Shown here piece after piece: positions 1-9,028 of a stretch of 64,000 nt of DNA. The stretch is taken from positions 8,721,248 through 8,785,247 of the forward strand of contig OX104134.1 of assembly GCA_944470555.2 (NCBI GenBank), given 5' to 3'. Each line of letters opens with the position of its first letter. Position 1 is the first letter of the stretch. A model generated the notes under the pieces. The model saw only the letters and a program-made list of their open reading frames with translations, searched no databases and had not been told where the DNA came from. The translations under genes and the position numbers were made by a program. Source of the DNA: Heterobilharzia americana (taxonomy: Eukaryota > Platyhelminthes > Trematoda > Strigeidida > Schistosomatidae).

Positions 1-400
1 ATCTAGTAGGCTGCGTCTCAACTTTCTTCATATTAAGGTGTAGTGTGTCCTGGTGTCTGATGAAATCAGATCCACGTCGCTGCCTTGTGAATATCCTTGT
101 GTTTGTACAAACTGCCTCCTATCCAATCACCAAACCGTTGAATGAGCAGAAATCTGCAAACAGTTCTCCACTCTCATTCATTTCACCGGGCGCCTCTTGA
201 CACATGATGAGTTCTCTTCGTGTGTTGTCCGCTCCCAGGTTGTCATTCATGTCACGAATCGGAATTTCGATGTCACTGTCTGGTGCGGGGTCTTGTCTAT
301 TACTGATTGCAGTTGTCTATAGAATTCCTTCTTCTTCGCTTGATCCACATTATTTGTAGGCGCATAGCGTTGTGTAGCGTCTTACGTGTTCCCTTAATCA
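1..400 (-). pseudogene. RTE family B endonuclease fragment
   Basis: Read on the minus strand, about 256 down to 120 translates to an RTE-style APE endonuclease segment, with pieces such as LGADNTRREL, GEMNESGELFADFC and SFNGLVIG, followed by a stop where the family continues. The part at 300-260 reads like the segment just before the endonuclease DLNAK motif. RTE endonucleases nick target DNA to prime reverse transcription. Here the frame is broken and no start or full domain remains, so it is a dead fragment. The matching RT half of the same family lies at 925-2131 on the opposite strand, so this may be one copy rearranged by inversion. Family assignment rests on motif recognition. Confidence 0.6.
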
Positions 401-414
401 ATAGTCCAGGGTTT

Positions 415-665
415 GACGAAATTCAACATTGATGCTGACTTGATAGTGTAACTGGACTTGCTCAGCTGAGGGCACACGGTCAAGCATCCTCGCCATTTAG
501 CACGCTGTTGTGTTACATTGCACTGCTCGCGATCGGCCCTCAAGCCAGTCAATTGGAACGCATCGGTATCTTGACATGACCTCGCAAATATAGCATTCCA
601 TCCAAATACGCTGTCGTGTTCTTCCTTGGTCTCGCATTCGTGGGTGTACAGCTAGTCCGAATAAT
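415..665. repeat. Copy 1 of a dispersed repeat block (inverted)
   Basis: This stretch is the reverse complement of sequence also seen at 35530-35790 and 42570-42840. Shared pieces include a 'gaccaaggaag' segment, a 'atagtatatttggg'-like segment and a 'gaggatgcttgaccg' segment in the same order. One copy sits just upstream (minus strand) of the gypsy gag remnant, so the block may be the leader or LTR-adjacent part of that element, but I could not define ends or LTR termini. Confidence 0.5.
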
Positions 666-924
666 TAGTGATTGGCCTTGGCATCTGCCAAATTCGTACT
701 CGGATGGTTCTCATACGATCATTACAATTAAAGGACCAGGTATGAGTTCATACCCCTCACTATCTAGTGCAAGGCACTTACCTTCCAAATGAAGTTGAAG
801 GCCTTCAAAGAAGCCGATGATGATAGACCACAGTTCAATTTCAACACACAGAACACAAACTGAACTGAAGGACGAAACTACAAATGACATCTTCACGTTG
901 TCAGCACTATTAAGCAACATCTCT

Positions 925-2131
925 GAAAGAACGTGGTGGAAGAACACTGGAACTCTTCGAAAGAGATGTGGAAGGGAACCTGCATGACCATATCAGGAGG
1001 GGAGAAGAAAGAAGACAAGGAATGGATCTCGACGGACGCATGGAGGCTGATGGAGGAGGGAGAGGAAGATGGTGAAGCAGAAGATGAACCGGTGCGGTGG
1101 AGAGGCGAACAAGGAAAAGAGGAACTGAACACAACCCATAAAATACTACACTGGACAAAGAAGTGAAGAAGAGTACATGGAAAGACAAAAGACACTTCTA
1201 CGACACTGGCAAGTGAAGCAGAACAGGCTGCAGGTAGGAGAGACAGAGACCTGACAACACTGTATCAAACAACCAGATTACTATCTGGGAGCGGGAAGAT
1301 CAACGCAGATTAAACCGATGAAGGATAGTGAGGGAAACTTCTTCGCCACTTCAGAAAGCTTCTGGATTGACCAACACCTGTGAGTCGTCAGAAATACCAC
1401 CAGCAGCTGAGCCACAAGATTATCAGTGAACGCAAGCCCTCCTACAAAAGCAAAAATCACAAAACGCCATAGAGTTGTTGAAGTCCGGGAAAGCAGCAGA
1501 ACCGCATGGGGTTCAACCAGAAGCACTGGAGACGGACGCACAGACAACAGCGGACATCCTCGCATCATTATTGCAGAATGTTTACAAGGAAGGGAGGAAT
1601 GAACGGTGCCTGCTGTCTGAGGGGAACGAGCGCTACTTTTCATGCTCCGAATAGGTGATACCTTAATCTTTGCCAGAGCTAGCTCGGAGTGATAATCCTT
1701 CGACATTGTCGACCGAGCGGTGATTTGGCAGCTGCTTTAATACCACGGTTTTGGTGCCACAAACCTTTATCAATCTCATTCAACAACTAGCTATATGCTA
1801 TATGATGCTATATGCCAAGTGATCAACAATGGAAAGCTCAGCGACGCCTTTGAAGTGAAGACAGTAGTAAGACAAGGTTGCCGCCTACTATCACCCGTGA
1901 TTTTCCTCATTGTCATGGACTGGATTGGACAAAGCAACAACCTGTGAGCAGCGAGAAGATGGGCATACACTGGTTGGACCGATGAAAAGACCCCGGAGAA
2001 AGATTTGGATTTCACCGCTGATGATGATGATTCATGTCCAACATCTTGTCGCACAAACTCGAAGATCTACGGGCAAAAACCAACAAGTTGACAGAAGAGG
2101 TGGGGCAGTGAAGGAAGATGGGAATTCAAGA
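925..2131 (+). pseudogene. RTE family B linker and reverse transcriptase fragment
   Basis: In order: a linker with the typical RTE phrase KEWISTDAWRLMEE (about 1018-1060), an RT entry segment reading GKAAEPHGVQPEALETDAQT (about 1491-1550), a motif A remnant FDIVDRAVIWQLL (about 1708-1745) and a motif B segment with VVRQGCRLLSP (about 1865-1900). Several frameshifts and stops separate them, and the copy ends at about 2131, where the other copy at 22446-22836 keeps going. Those two copies are nearly identical over about 390 bp. The element would encode EN-RT for target-primed reverse transcription; this copy is dead. Confidence 0.75.
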
Positions 2132-2709
2132 CTTTCCAGCTCACCCGGTGAGTTCGTAACCTGCGTTACATTTGCACGTGATCTGTTATACTATAACTTT
2201 AACGTTACCAGCCGTTTGATATAGTACTTTTGAGCACCAAAAGTTACGTTTCGTTGTTCCTGCACAACGTGGTATTCTATATCGGCAATTTCCGCCGTAC
2301 AGTAGATCTGTCTGTATAAAAGAAAGACTCGGAGCATATATAGCTTCTTATTCTCAGAAACTAAACTTTCTGAGCATCATACGCCTATTCTGGAACGTTA
2401 AAGAGACACCCACTTTGATATACACAGCGGAACCCAAGAAATTACTGAGAAAACAGGGAAGTCAAAACAAGGACTAACTTGAAGAAAAGTTATTTGTCTG
2501 TAACACTCAGTTTAATTACGAACCAACGCTGTTAGCTTCGAGACACAATAGTTCCGCAATATACGTTGCCTGAAGTGTAAAGAAACACTCGCTAGCAACT
2601 GTCATATTTGATACATAAGTCGTTACTAAACCTTCTGTGACTTCTGGTTACTTCACTTGTTCTTCGGTATTGACGAACCCAATAAACGAGTAACTACTAC
2701 TGCCACACC
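2132..2709 (+). promoter_or_regulatory. Presumed 5' UTR / promoter region of the CR1-like element
   Basis: This is the non-coding stretch between the end of the RTE-B copy and the ORF1 start. It holds a TATA-box-like TATAAAAG at 2315-2322, and the ORF1 ATG at 2710 sits in a favourable context (CACACCATGG). Non-LTR elements usually carry internal promoters in the 5' UTR, so the TATA-like string may be chance. The 5' end of the element is not defined by a target-site duplication that I can see. Confidence 0.35.
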
Positions 2710-3822
2710 ATGGTCCACCCTAACAAACGTATATGTGCTATATATACACCTAAACCTAACCCTAGCGCCTCAACTAAAAGAGCACGTTCACTAAGTGGTT
2801 CGACATCAAGCCATAAAAGAGGTCCTGAAGTTAAGGTAGTCGATCTCATACCGGAGCTATATAACACTTCGCGTAAAAACAAGGAAGACTTGATAACCCT
2901 CCAGAAGCAACTACAAGACATGAACGCTAAGCTTGAAGTTGTTCTACCACTGCTCCACCTTTGTCAGCCTAATCTAGAAGCCAGTACAGAAACCTTATTA
3001 AAAACAGAAAGTGTCCTAGATTTCATTGCTACAGAGGTTAATAAAAGGATTATGTCCTCACATAATGTATTAGTATACAACATACCTGACCACGAACCGA
3101 TCAAGCAAGCAAAAGCCTTATGTCTGCAGGCTTGTAACATGTCTTCTACAGAATGCCAAGTTACCCGTCTCCGCAAGAAGTTGGGGAAATATACCTGCCC
3201 CTTGCTGTTCAAATTTAGTGGCTCTTACCATGCCAGACACTTCCTATCATCCAAGCAACTTATTAGTGTATCCACACCATATAAAAATGTCAAACTTTCG
3301 CAAGACTTAACACCTTGTCAGAGACGTAGTCGCACAAAAATACCAAAAACTGCTAATTCTAGTCAAGCTCTGGTACCCAAAACAGCAACACAATCTATTA
3401 GCGAACTGGCTACTGTACAAACACAATGGAATGAGGAATACCAAAGCCCACAAACTAGCCCACTCACACACAGACGTAGAGCCGATGACACGACGGTAGG
3501 CTTGGACAAATCGATGAACTACACTCAAAAACAGGCACACGATCTCCTAAAGGTGGTCTCACTGTCTACAGAAGTGGAAAGCCAGTCCCCGTCTTACCCC
3601 GTCACACAGGTCACCCCCAAACCAAGTGCTACGCTATCGACCCATCAAATTACTGAAAACGTTATTATGTCATCACCAGGTGTCACTCAGCCTATAAACA
3701 TACCCAGCACCAGCCACAAGCACCCTGTTATCATAGGACCGCCCCCAAGCTTAGCGCGTAAACAGTCAAATCTATCCCACCTCAGCCAGTGCAAAACTTA
3801 TATGCACCAAATAGGCAGATGA
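2710..3822 (+). CDS. CR1-like retrotransposon ORF1 protein (N-terminal part)
   Basis: Open frame of 370 codons from an ATG in good context. Residues about 1-45 are basic and disordered. About 50-85 form a probable coiled coil (KNKEDLITLQKQLQDM...). About 110-205 resemble the RRM-like domain of CR1/L1-type ORF1 proteins, with the core strand HNVLVYNIPD and a later LLFKFSGSYHARHFL. The tail is Ser/Thr/Pro-rich. ORF1 proteins bind element RNA and form the RNP used in retrotransposition. The frame stops at TGA 3820-3822, but coding-like sequence has already begun in the -1 frame by about 3762 (next entry), so the natural ORF1 is probably longer and this copy carries an indel near 3760-3790. No CCHC knuckle is visible. 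Confidence 0.7.
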   Translation: MVHPNKRICAIYTPKPNPSASTKRARSLSGSTSSHKRGPEVKVVDLIPELYNTSRKNKEDLITLQKQLQDMNAKLEVVLPLLHLCQPNLEASTETLLKTESVLDFIATEVNKRIMSSHNVLVYNIPDHEPIKQAKALCLQACNMSSTECQVTRLRKKLGKYTCPLLFKFSGSYHARHFLSSKQLISVSTPYKNVKLSQDLTPCQRRSRTKIPKTANSSQALVPKTATQSISELATVQTQWNEEYQSPQTSPLTHRRRADDTTVGLDKSMNYTQKQAHDLLKVVSLSTEVESQSPSYPVTQVTPKPSATLSTHQITENVIMSSPGVTQPINIPSTSHKHPVIIGPPPSLARKQSNLSHLSQCKTYMHQIGR

Positions 3823-4478
3823 TAAAGAGTACAGATAGCACTAGACACTCTTACACAAACCCCACTATGCACCTACCCAGGTTAAATAAACTGCCGAAAA
3901 GGCAATCAAGCAGTCTCACCAATAGACGAAAAAACAATACAAATAGTCAAAAGACCATTGCACCCTCGCAAAGTCACACTAGGGAAAATGCCAAACGTTA
4001 TTTCTCAGGTCATCCTATGACCAAGTCAAATAACTACTCTCCAGGCGACCCACACTTCTTAACACTTCCGCGGTCACTAGCAGATACACATCACCGCCGG
4101 ACCCCTCAACGATCACAGTTATTGGATAGGGAGCAAAATGGTAGTCACAGACTATGCTTTCCGCCTCACCCATACGCCGAAAGACGTGGGTCATACGCTT
4201 CACAAGGACAAACTTACAACAGATCCCCTAAAGAAAATCAAGGGGAATATGAATCTGTCTATGACCAAAATGCATACGGCAACCAGCGGACAGGTGTGCC
4301 ATACAACTTATCAATCCCCGTTACTTCTTATGAACAGGGTTTTTTCGGACAGCCTACGGCTGCAACGCCACCAGTAATGCAGGTGATTCGGATGCTGTCG
4401 GATCATCTGCTCTCTACCCTGACCAACAGTCTCTATACCAATCACAATGTAGTGAATACCTCGCTCCTTCCGAGGTAA
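3762..4478 (+). CDS. CR1-like ORF1, C-terminal part in the -1 frame
   Basis: This frame opens right after a TAA at 3759-3761 and runs to TAA at 4476-4478. It encodes a basic, Asn/Ser/Gln/Tyr-rich, low-complexity chain (for example PPQPVQNLYAPNRQMIKS, then KRYFSGHPMTKSNN and PHPYAERRGSYASQGQT). This composition fits an ORF1 RNA-binding tail. It overlaps the upstream ORF1 frame by 61 nt; none of the codon pairs in that overlap makes a canonical -1 slippery heptamer, so a one-base indel is the simplest explanation. Its last part, from about 4334, overlaps the open ORF2 frame, and after 4343 the ORF2 frame reads more like protein. The natural product may therefore leave this frame at the slippery site 4337-4343. 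Confidence 0.55.
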   Translation, partial: TVKSIPPQPVQNLYAPNRQMIKSTDSTRHSYTNPTMHLPRLNKLPKRQSSSLTNRRKNNTNSQKTIAPSQSHTRENAKRYFSGHPMTKSNNYSPGDPHFLTLPRSLADTHHRRTPQRSQLLDREQNGSHRLCFPPHPYAERRGSYASQGQTYNRSPKENQGEYESVYDQNAYGNQRTGVPYNLSIPVTSYEQGFFGQPTAATPPVMQVIRMLSDHLLSTLTNSLYTNHNVVNTSLLPR

Positions 4479-7435
4479 ACAGTACCGAATCGTCACCCTG
4501 TACAAAAGGTCATGACATCGCTAGCACGATGTACGCAAAGGACGCCCAAGAAACGTACCAAAGTGCTGACTTTCTCCGAGATATATCTAAACACTTTTGT
4601 ACTATTAACTCGCTCTCGTTTTGCCTGATTAACGCCCGCTCTATACGCAACAAAATGAAAGAGATTATGCTGCTATCTCTGATAAGTGGTCCGTCCGTGA
4701 TAATGGTTACAGAAACTTGGTGTACCAATGATATTTGCGACGCAGAGATCTCCATTGACAACTATTCCTTGTTCAGGAAGGATAGACTGCATGGTAGGGG
4801 AGGAGGGTGCATTATCTATGTAAAGTCTGACATCACTGCTACGCAGTGCCCTACATCTGAGCTAAACGAGATTGACGACTCAGTATGGATTATCGCAAAA
4901 CTTACTCGCTCCACTTCCCTCCTAATAGGATGCATTTACCGGCCCCCTTCCTCCTCAGTCGAATACGACGACAAGCTAACAAGCGTGTTCGCCCGTGTGG
5001 CAACACTACCACACACAGCGAAAATTATATGTGGTGACTTTAACATGCCAGATATAAAGTGGCGACCAATTAGCTATCCAGAGCGCTTTGATAAATTCAT
5101 AAGCATTCTTGAAACAGAGGGTTGGCAACAACATGTGGAACACCCTACCAGGTACAATAGTGTCCTGGACCTAGTCTTCACAAACGGAACCACACCCACA
5201 AAACTCCAAGTGGGTACACAACTTCCAGGTAGCGATCACAAGGTTGTATATGGATACTTCAATATAACCAGCACAAAAGTGGCCCAAAAGTCAGGAACAG
5301 TACTAACTAGAAATTACAAGTATGCCAAATGGGACGAACTACAATCGTTTCTGCGCTGCCTAGATTGGAGCCCCTACTTTACCAACAGTTCAGCCAAAGA
5401 ACTCTGTGATCTATTCTATGAATATATAGGCACAGCTCAAGACTATGTTGCTCCACCGCTCCGAAGAGAAATTAAGAAAAACAGAGCTGACTATATACCA
5501 AAGAAAGTACGCATCCGCATGCGAAACCATGTCAGAGAGTACTATAAGTCGAATGACTTTTCGTCGCTTGTCACACTCAAAGACACATACGACACATTCA
5601 AGGCAGAAAGAGTAATAGAAGCCGTTAAACAAGAACGCATCCAATGTAGTAAAACTAGTAATACAGAGGCACTAGTGAGACTGATGAAAACCCGGATAAG
5701 TAGCTCCAGAAATAGTACCCCTAGTTTAATCATGGACAACGGCATCCTCTACGATAACCCTCTACAAATCAGCGAGCTGTTCGGTTACCAGTTTGCTAGC
5801 TGCTTTACACAAGAGGACGAAATAAAAGTCATTGGTGCACCGTCAACACCAACTCACTCCATAAGTACAGTGCTCTTCTCTAAACAAAACATTTCTCTAG
5901 CTATAGCATCACTTCGAACCTCATACAGTGCGGGGCCTGATGGAATTCCAACCATCTTGTTAAAAAGAGGTGGCGAAGATATACCGCTGATTCTCTTGAA
6001 GCTCTTTAATACGTCCCTCTCCAGTGGCAATTACCCTGAGAACTGGAAACTATCATACATATGTCCTAAGCATAAATGTGGACCAACATCTAATATAGAA
6101 AACTACCGACCTATAAACATCACGTCAGTAGTATCCAGGACTATGGAAAAGGTGATTGTGAAAGCAGTTGTCGACTATATGACGACTAACCAATTACTCT
6201 CACCAGCACAACATGGATTCTTGAAAGGCCGGTCATGCACTACAAGCTATCTTGACTATCTAGACAACGTTACAAGCAAGCGTGACCAAGGCCTATTTGT
6301 AACTACCCTTTTCTTAGACTTCAAGCAAGCATTCGATAAGGTGCCTCACAAACGCCTGGTCACTAAGTTGCAATCATATGGTTTCCGAGACCCGTTACTG
6401 TCCTGGCTCAGAACATCTTTAGAGGGTCGCTTCCAAGTAGTAAAATTCAGTAATTGCTACTCCACCCCTAGACTTATACAAAGTGGTGTCGTCCAGGGTA
6501 GTGTGCTAGGACCGATACTTTTCCTAATCTATGTAAACGATATCTGCAGTGTTATCCGAAATGGCATACCCTACCTTTTCGCTGACGACTTGAAGATAGT
6601 CTACAGCTTTTCTCCTGCAGCACTAACACAGGGTTTCTCTCAAATACAAGAAGATCTGAAGAGGATATTCATATGGAGCGAGACCTGGCAGCTCCCTCTA
6701 AACCCAAATAAAAGTGGCATCCTCCATTTCAATAAATCCCACCCAGAAGTAACGCTACACTTGGGTGATATTGCACTGCAGGTATACAACACTGTGAAAG
6801 ACCTCGGAATCACTTACTCCAGAAGTTTGACTTTTACGGAGTATGCAGACTCAGTAGTTTCCAAGGGCAGAAGACTCATCGGTCTTCTACACAGAAACAT
6901 ACTCATACCTGAGGCAAAACTTATACTGTACAAGGCTATGGTTCGCCCAATATTAGAGTACTGCACCGTTATCTATGGTAGCATGAATGTGTCGGACAGA
7001 ATTCGAGTAGAGAACATTCAACGGAACTTTACTCGGCGCCTACTAATACATAACGAAGGACTTCCTTACGAAGCAAGATGCAAAAAACTAGGACTAGAAT
7101 CACTCTGGCTGAGACGCCTGAAGCTCAACTTAACACTTCTTTTTCGTCTTTTATTTACAAACCCTAAAACGAAATGTGCTGTCACTTTTAAAACAACACA
7201 GGCATATAATCTGCGTAATAGCGAGAACATCATCCCAATAAATAAGTATCGCTCAAAACTTCGATGTAGGTTTTTCATAACGCAATACAGTATGCTGTGG
7301 AACAAACTTCCCGCTCCTATACGAGCATGCCGTTCGCTCGGCCAGTTTCAACGATTACTTAGTAAATTCCTCCTATCTAACGAATCTCATCAATTCGTTG
7401 ACGGCCAAACCACAAACGGTAATGCCATGCACTAA
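4334..7435 (+). CDS. CR1-like ORF2: AP endonuclease and reverse transcriptase, intact
   Basis: The frame is open from 4334; the first ATG is at 4529, giving 968 residues. Positions below count from that ATG. An APE-type endonuclease spans about 30-245: FCLINARSIRNK, VTETWC, CIYRPPSS, CGDFNMPDIKW, LPGSDHKVV. The RT spans about 470-760: AGPDGIP, NYRPINITS, motif A FLDFKQAFDKVP, motif B SGVVQGSVLGP, motif C FADDLKIVY, then a thumb with LPLNPNKSGILHF. The tail ends with the LWNKLP...QFQRLLSK block common in CR1/Jockey elements. No RNase H is seen. All catalytic acidic residues that I can check (E of TETW, D of GDFN, SDH, motif A D, FADD) are present and there is no internal stop. The protein would nick DNA and copy the element RNA by target-primed reverse transcription. 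Confidence 0.85.
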   Translation, partial: TGFFRTAYGCNATSNAGDSDAVGSSALYPDQQSLYQSQCSEYLAPSEVNSTESSPCTKGHDIASTMYAKDAQETYQSADFLRDISKHFCTINSLSFCLINARSIRNKMKEIMLLSLISGPSVIMVTETWCTNDICDAEISIDNYSLFRKDRLHGRGGGCIIYVKSDITATQCPTSELNEIDDSVWIIAKLTRSTSLLIGCIYRPPSSSVEYDDKLTSVFARVATLPHTAKIICGDFNMPDIKWRPISYPERFDKFISILETEGWQQHVEHPTRYNSVLDLVFTNGTTPTKLQVGTQLPGSDHKVVYGYFNITSTKVAQKSGTVLTRNYKYAKWDELQSFLRCLDWSPYFTNSSAKELCDLFYEYIGTAQDYVAPPLRREIKKNRADYIPKKVRIRMRNHVREYYKSNDFSSLVTLKDTYDTFKAERVIEAVKQERIQCSKTSNTEALVRLMKTRISSSRNSTPSLIMDNGILYDNPLQISELFGYQFASCFTQEDEIKVIGAPSTPTHSISTVLFSKQNISLAIASLRTSYSAGPDGIPTILLKRGGEDIPLILLKLFNTSLSSGNYPENWKLSYICPKHKCGPTSNIENYRPINITSVVSRTMEKVIVKAVVDYMTTNQLLSPAQHGFLKGRSCTTSYLDYLDNVTSKRDQGLFVTTLFLDFKQAFDKVPHKRLVTKLQSYGFRDPLLSWLRTSLEGRFQVVKFSNCYSTPRLIQSGVVQGSVLGPILFLIYVNDICSVIRNGIPYLFADDLKIVYSFSPAALTQGFSQIQEDLKRIFIWSETWQLPLNPNKSGILHFNKSHPEVTLHLGDIALQVYNTVKDLGITYSRSLTFTEYADSVVSKGRRLIGLLHRNILIPEAKLILYKAMVRPILEYCTVIYGSMNVSDRIRVENIQRNFTRRLLIHNEGLPYEARCKKLGLESLWLRRLKLNLTLLFRLLFTNPKTKCAVTFKTTQAYNLRNSENIIPINKYRSKLRCRFFITQYSMLWNKLPAPIRACRSLGQFQRLLSKFLLSNESHQFVDGQTTNGNAMH
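4337..4362 (+). promoter_or_regulatory. Candidate -1 ribosomal frameshift site joining ORF1 to ORF2
   Basis: The heptamer G GGT TTT (4337-4343) is in the X XXY YYZ register relative to the ORF1 C-terminal frame (codons CAG GGT TTT TTC). A -1 slip there enters the ORF2 frame, which opens just 3 nt earlier at 4334 after a TGA. A 6-nt spacer (4344-4349) is followed by a stem CAGCC-TAC-GGCTG (4350-4362); GACAGC at 4348-4353 can also pair with GCTGTC at 4394-4399. These are the classic parts of programmed -1 frameshifting. The six-T run could instead be the site of an indel in this copy. Confidence 0.5.
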
Positions 7436-8411
7436 GGTACTACTGGTACCTAGACTCAAGGGAGACTAACAGCAATGACATAAGTATACAATGCCGAAAA
7501 CTAAACGCAATAGTTAAGTTAAAATCTAATTTCTTAGAAAAAAAATGACCAAGAGTGGACAGGAAGCGGAGTGCGACACGATATGCTACAGTGAACTTAT
7601 TAGATACTCAAATGTAACCTACTTTTCTTCACAACCTAACCGATCTCACGACTTAACACCTATTTCCTAAAAATCGCCCCTTAAAGTAATCTCTCCACTC
7701 CGAAAAGATAAAAGAACTGTCTGTCGGTGCATTTTCATAGCATGCAACTCTTTATTATTTGCCCTTACATCTAAGTACTCTGCACCAACATAGTTTCGGT
7801 AGACCCGATATGGTAATGCTCAACAGGCAACACCATGATCATCCCCTCGTGACCAGATAAAGGGTGGTGGTCCTAAGAACAAAAAAAAACCACGAATTTC
7901 ACCTAAATGTTTATAACTTCATCATACGCTTGTACATAGGTATATAACAAGTTAATACCTGGTCAAATATCCTCTAATCTTTCTATTTCGTAGTGATATC
8001 TTCAGCTTCAGACTGACTTTCATTACTGTCGTGCGCACCTTCATCTTCTTCCACCTAAGCTTACCTCTAAACAGTTGGTTCTGGACACTTCCTCAAGTAA
8101 GTTTAATAGTCAGTACAAACTCACCCAGATGTATCATGGTCGATCTACTCCTGCGTATTTTTGTGCCCCTGTTACAAATTTCGCCTGCTGCTCGCTTTTG
8201 TTATTCACTTTTCAGATTTACTTAACCAGTCCTGCATTCAAATGGAATCCTACAAATCGCATTCGTCAGTGGGAAATATTGGCACCGAAACCTGATGACG
8301 AACGCGCACACCCCAAGGTCATGACTGTGATGCGGCCTCACCTTCAAGAATATTGGATGATTCAAACGATGACCGGATAATCTTCAAATTCGAACTGAGC
8401 CTGCTTCAACA
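7436..8411. other. Element 3' flank and unassigned sequence
   Basis: From 7436 to about 7960 is AT-rich non-coding sequence, probably the CR1-like 3' UTR. There is an A9-type run near 7881-7889 but no clear tail repeat or target-site duplication. At 8031-8411 there are modest open frames that I do not recognise, cut by the assembly gap. Confidence 0.4.
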
Positions 8412-8911
8412 NNNNNNNNNNNNNNNNNNNNNNNNNNNNNNNNNNNNNNNNNNNNNNNNNNNNNNNNNNNNNNNNNNNNNNNNNNNNNNNNNNNNNNNNN
8501 NNNNNNNNNNNNNNNNNNNNNNNNNNNNNNNNNNNNNNNNNNNNNNNNNNNNNNNNNNNNNNNNNNNNNNNNNNNNNNNNNNNNNNNNNNNNNNNNNNNN
8601 NNNNNNNNNNNNNNNNNNNNNNNNNNNNNNNNNNNNNNNNNNNNNNNNNNNNNNNNNNNNNNNNNNNNNNNNNNNNNNNNNNNNNNNNNNNNNNNNNNNN
8701 NNNNNNNNNNNNNNNNNNNNNNNNNNNNNNNNNNNNNNNNNNNNNNNNNNNNNNNNNNNNNNNNNNNNNNNNNNNNNNNNNNNNNNNNNNNNNNNNNNNN
8801 NNNNNNNNNNNNNNNNNNNNNNNNNNNNNNNNNNNNNNNNNNNNNNNNNNNNNNNNNNNNNNNNNNNNNNNNNNNNNNNNNNNNNNNNNNNNNNNNNNNN
8901 NNNNNNNNNNN
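8412..8911. other. Assembly gap, exactly 500 N
   Basis: A run of 500 unknown bases, the usual placeholder for a scaffold join of unknown size. Sequence on the two sides should not be assumed adjacent. Confidence 0.99.
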
Positions 8912-9028
8912 AATCGAACTTTGGATTTCGCAATCCTCCATTCAGTCGGACGACAAACCTTACAAAATCAAAACTCTGTAATATCAATTTACGGGTAGAT
9001 ACTGCATTTGTGAGATACACATAAGGCA

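Noticed and set aside
3762..3822. A second programmed frameshift site in ORF1
   Set aside because: No in-register slippery heptamer is present in the overlap.
2132..7960. LTR retrotransposon interpretation of the 2-8 kb element
   Set aside because: It has an APE endonuclease, no integrase or RNase H, and no matching terminal repeats between 2132-2700 and 7436-7960.
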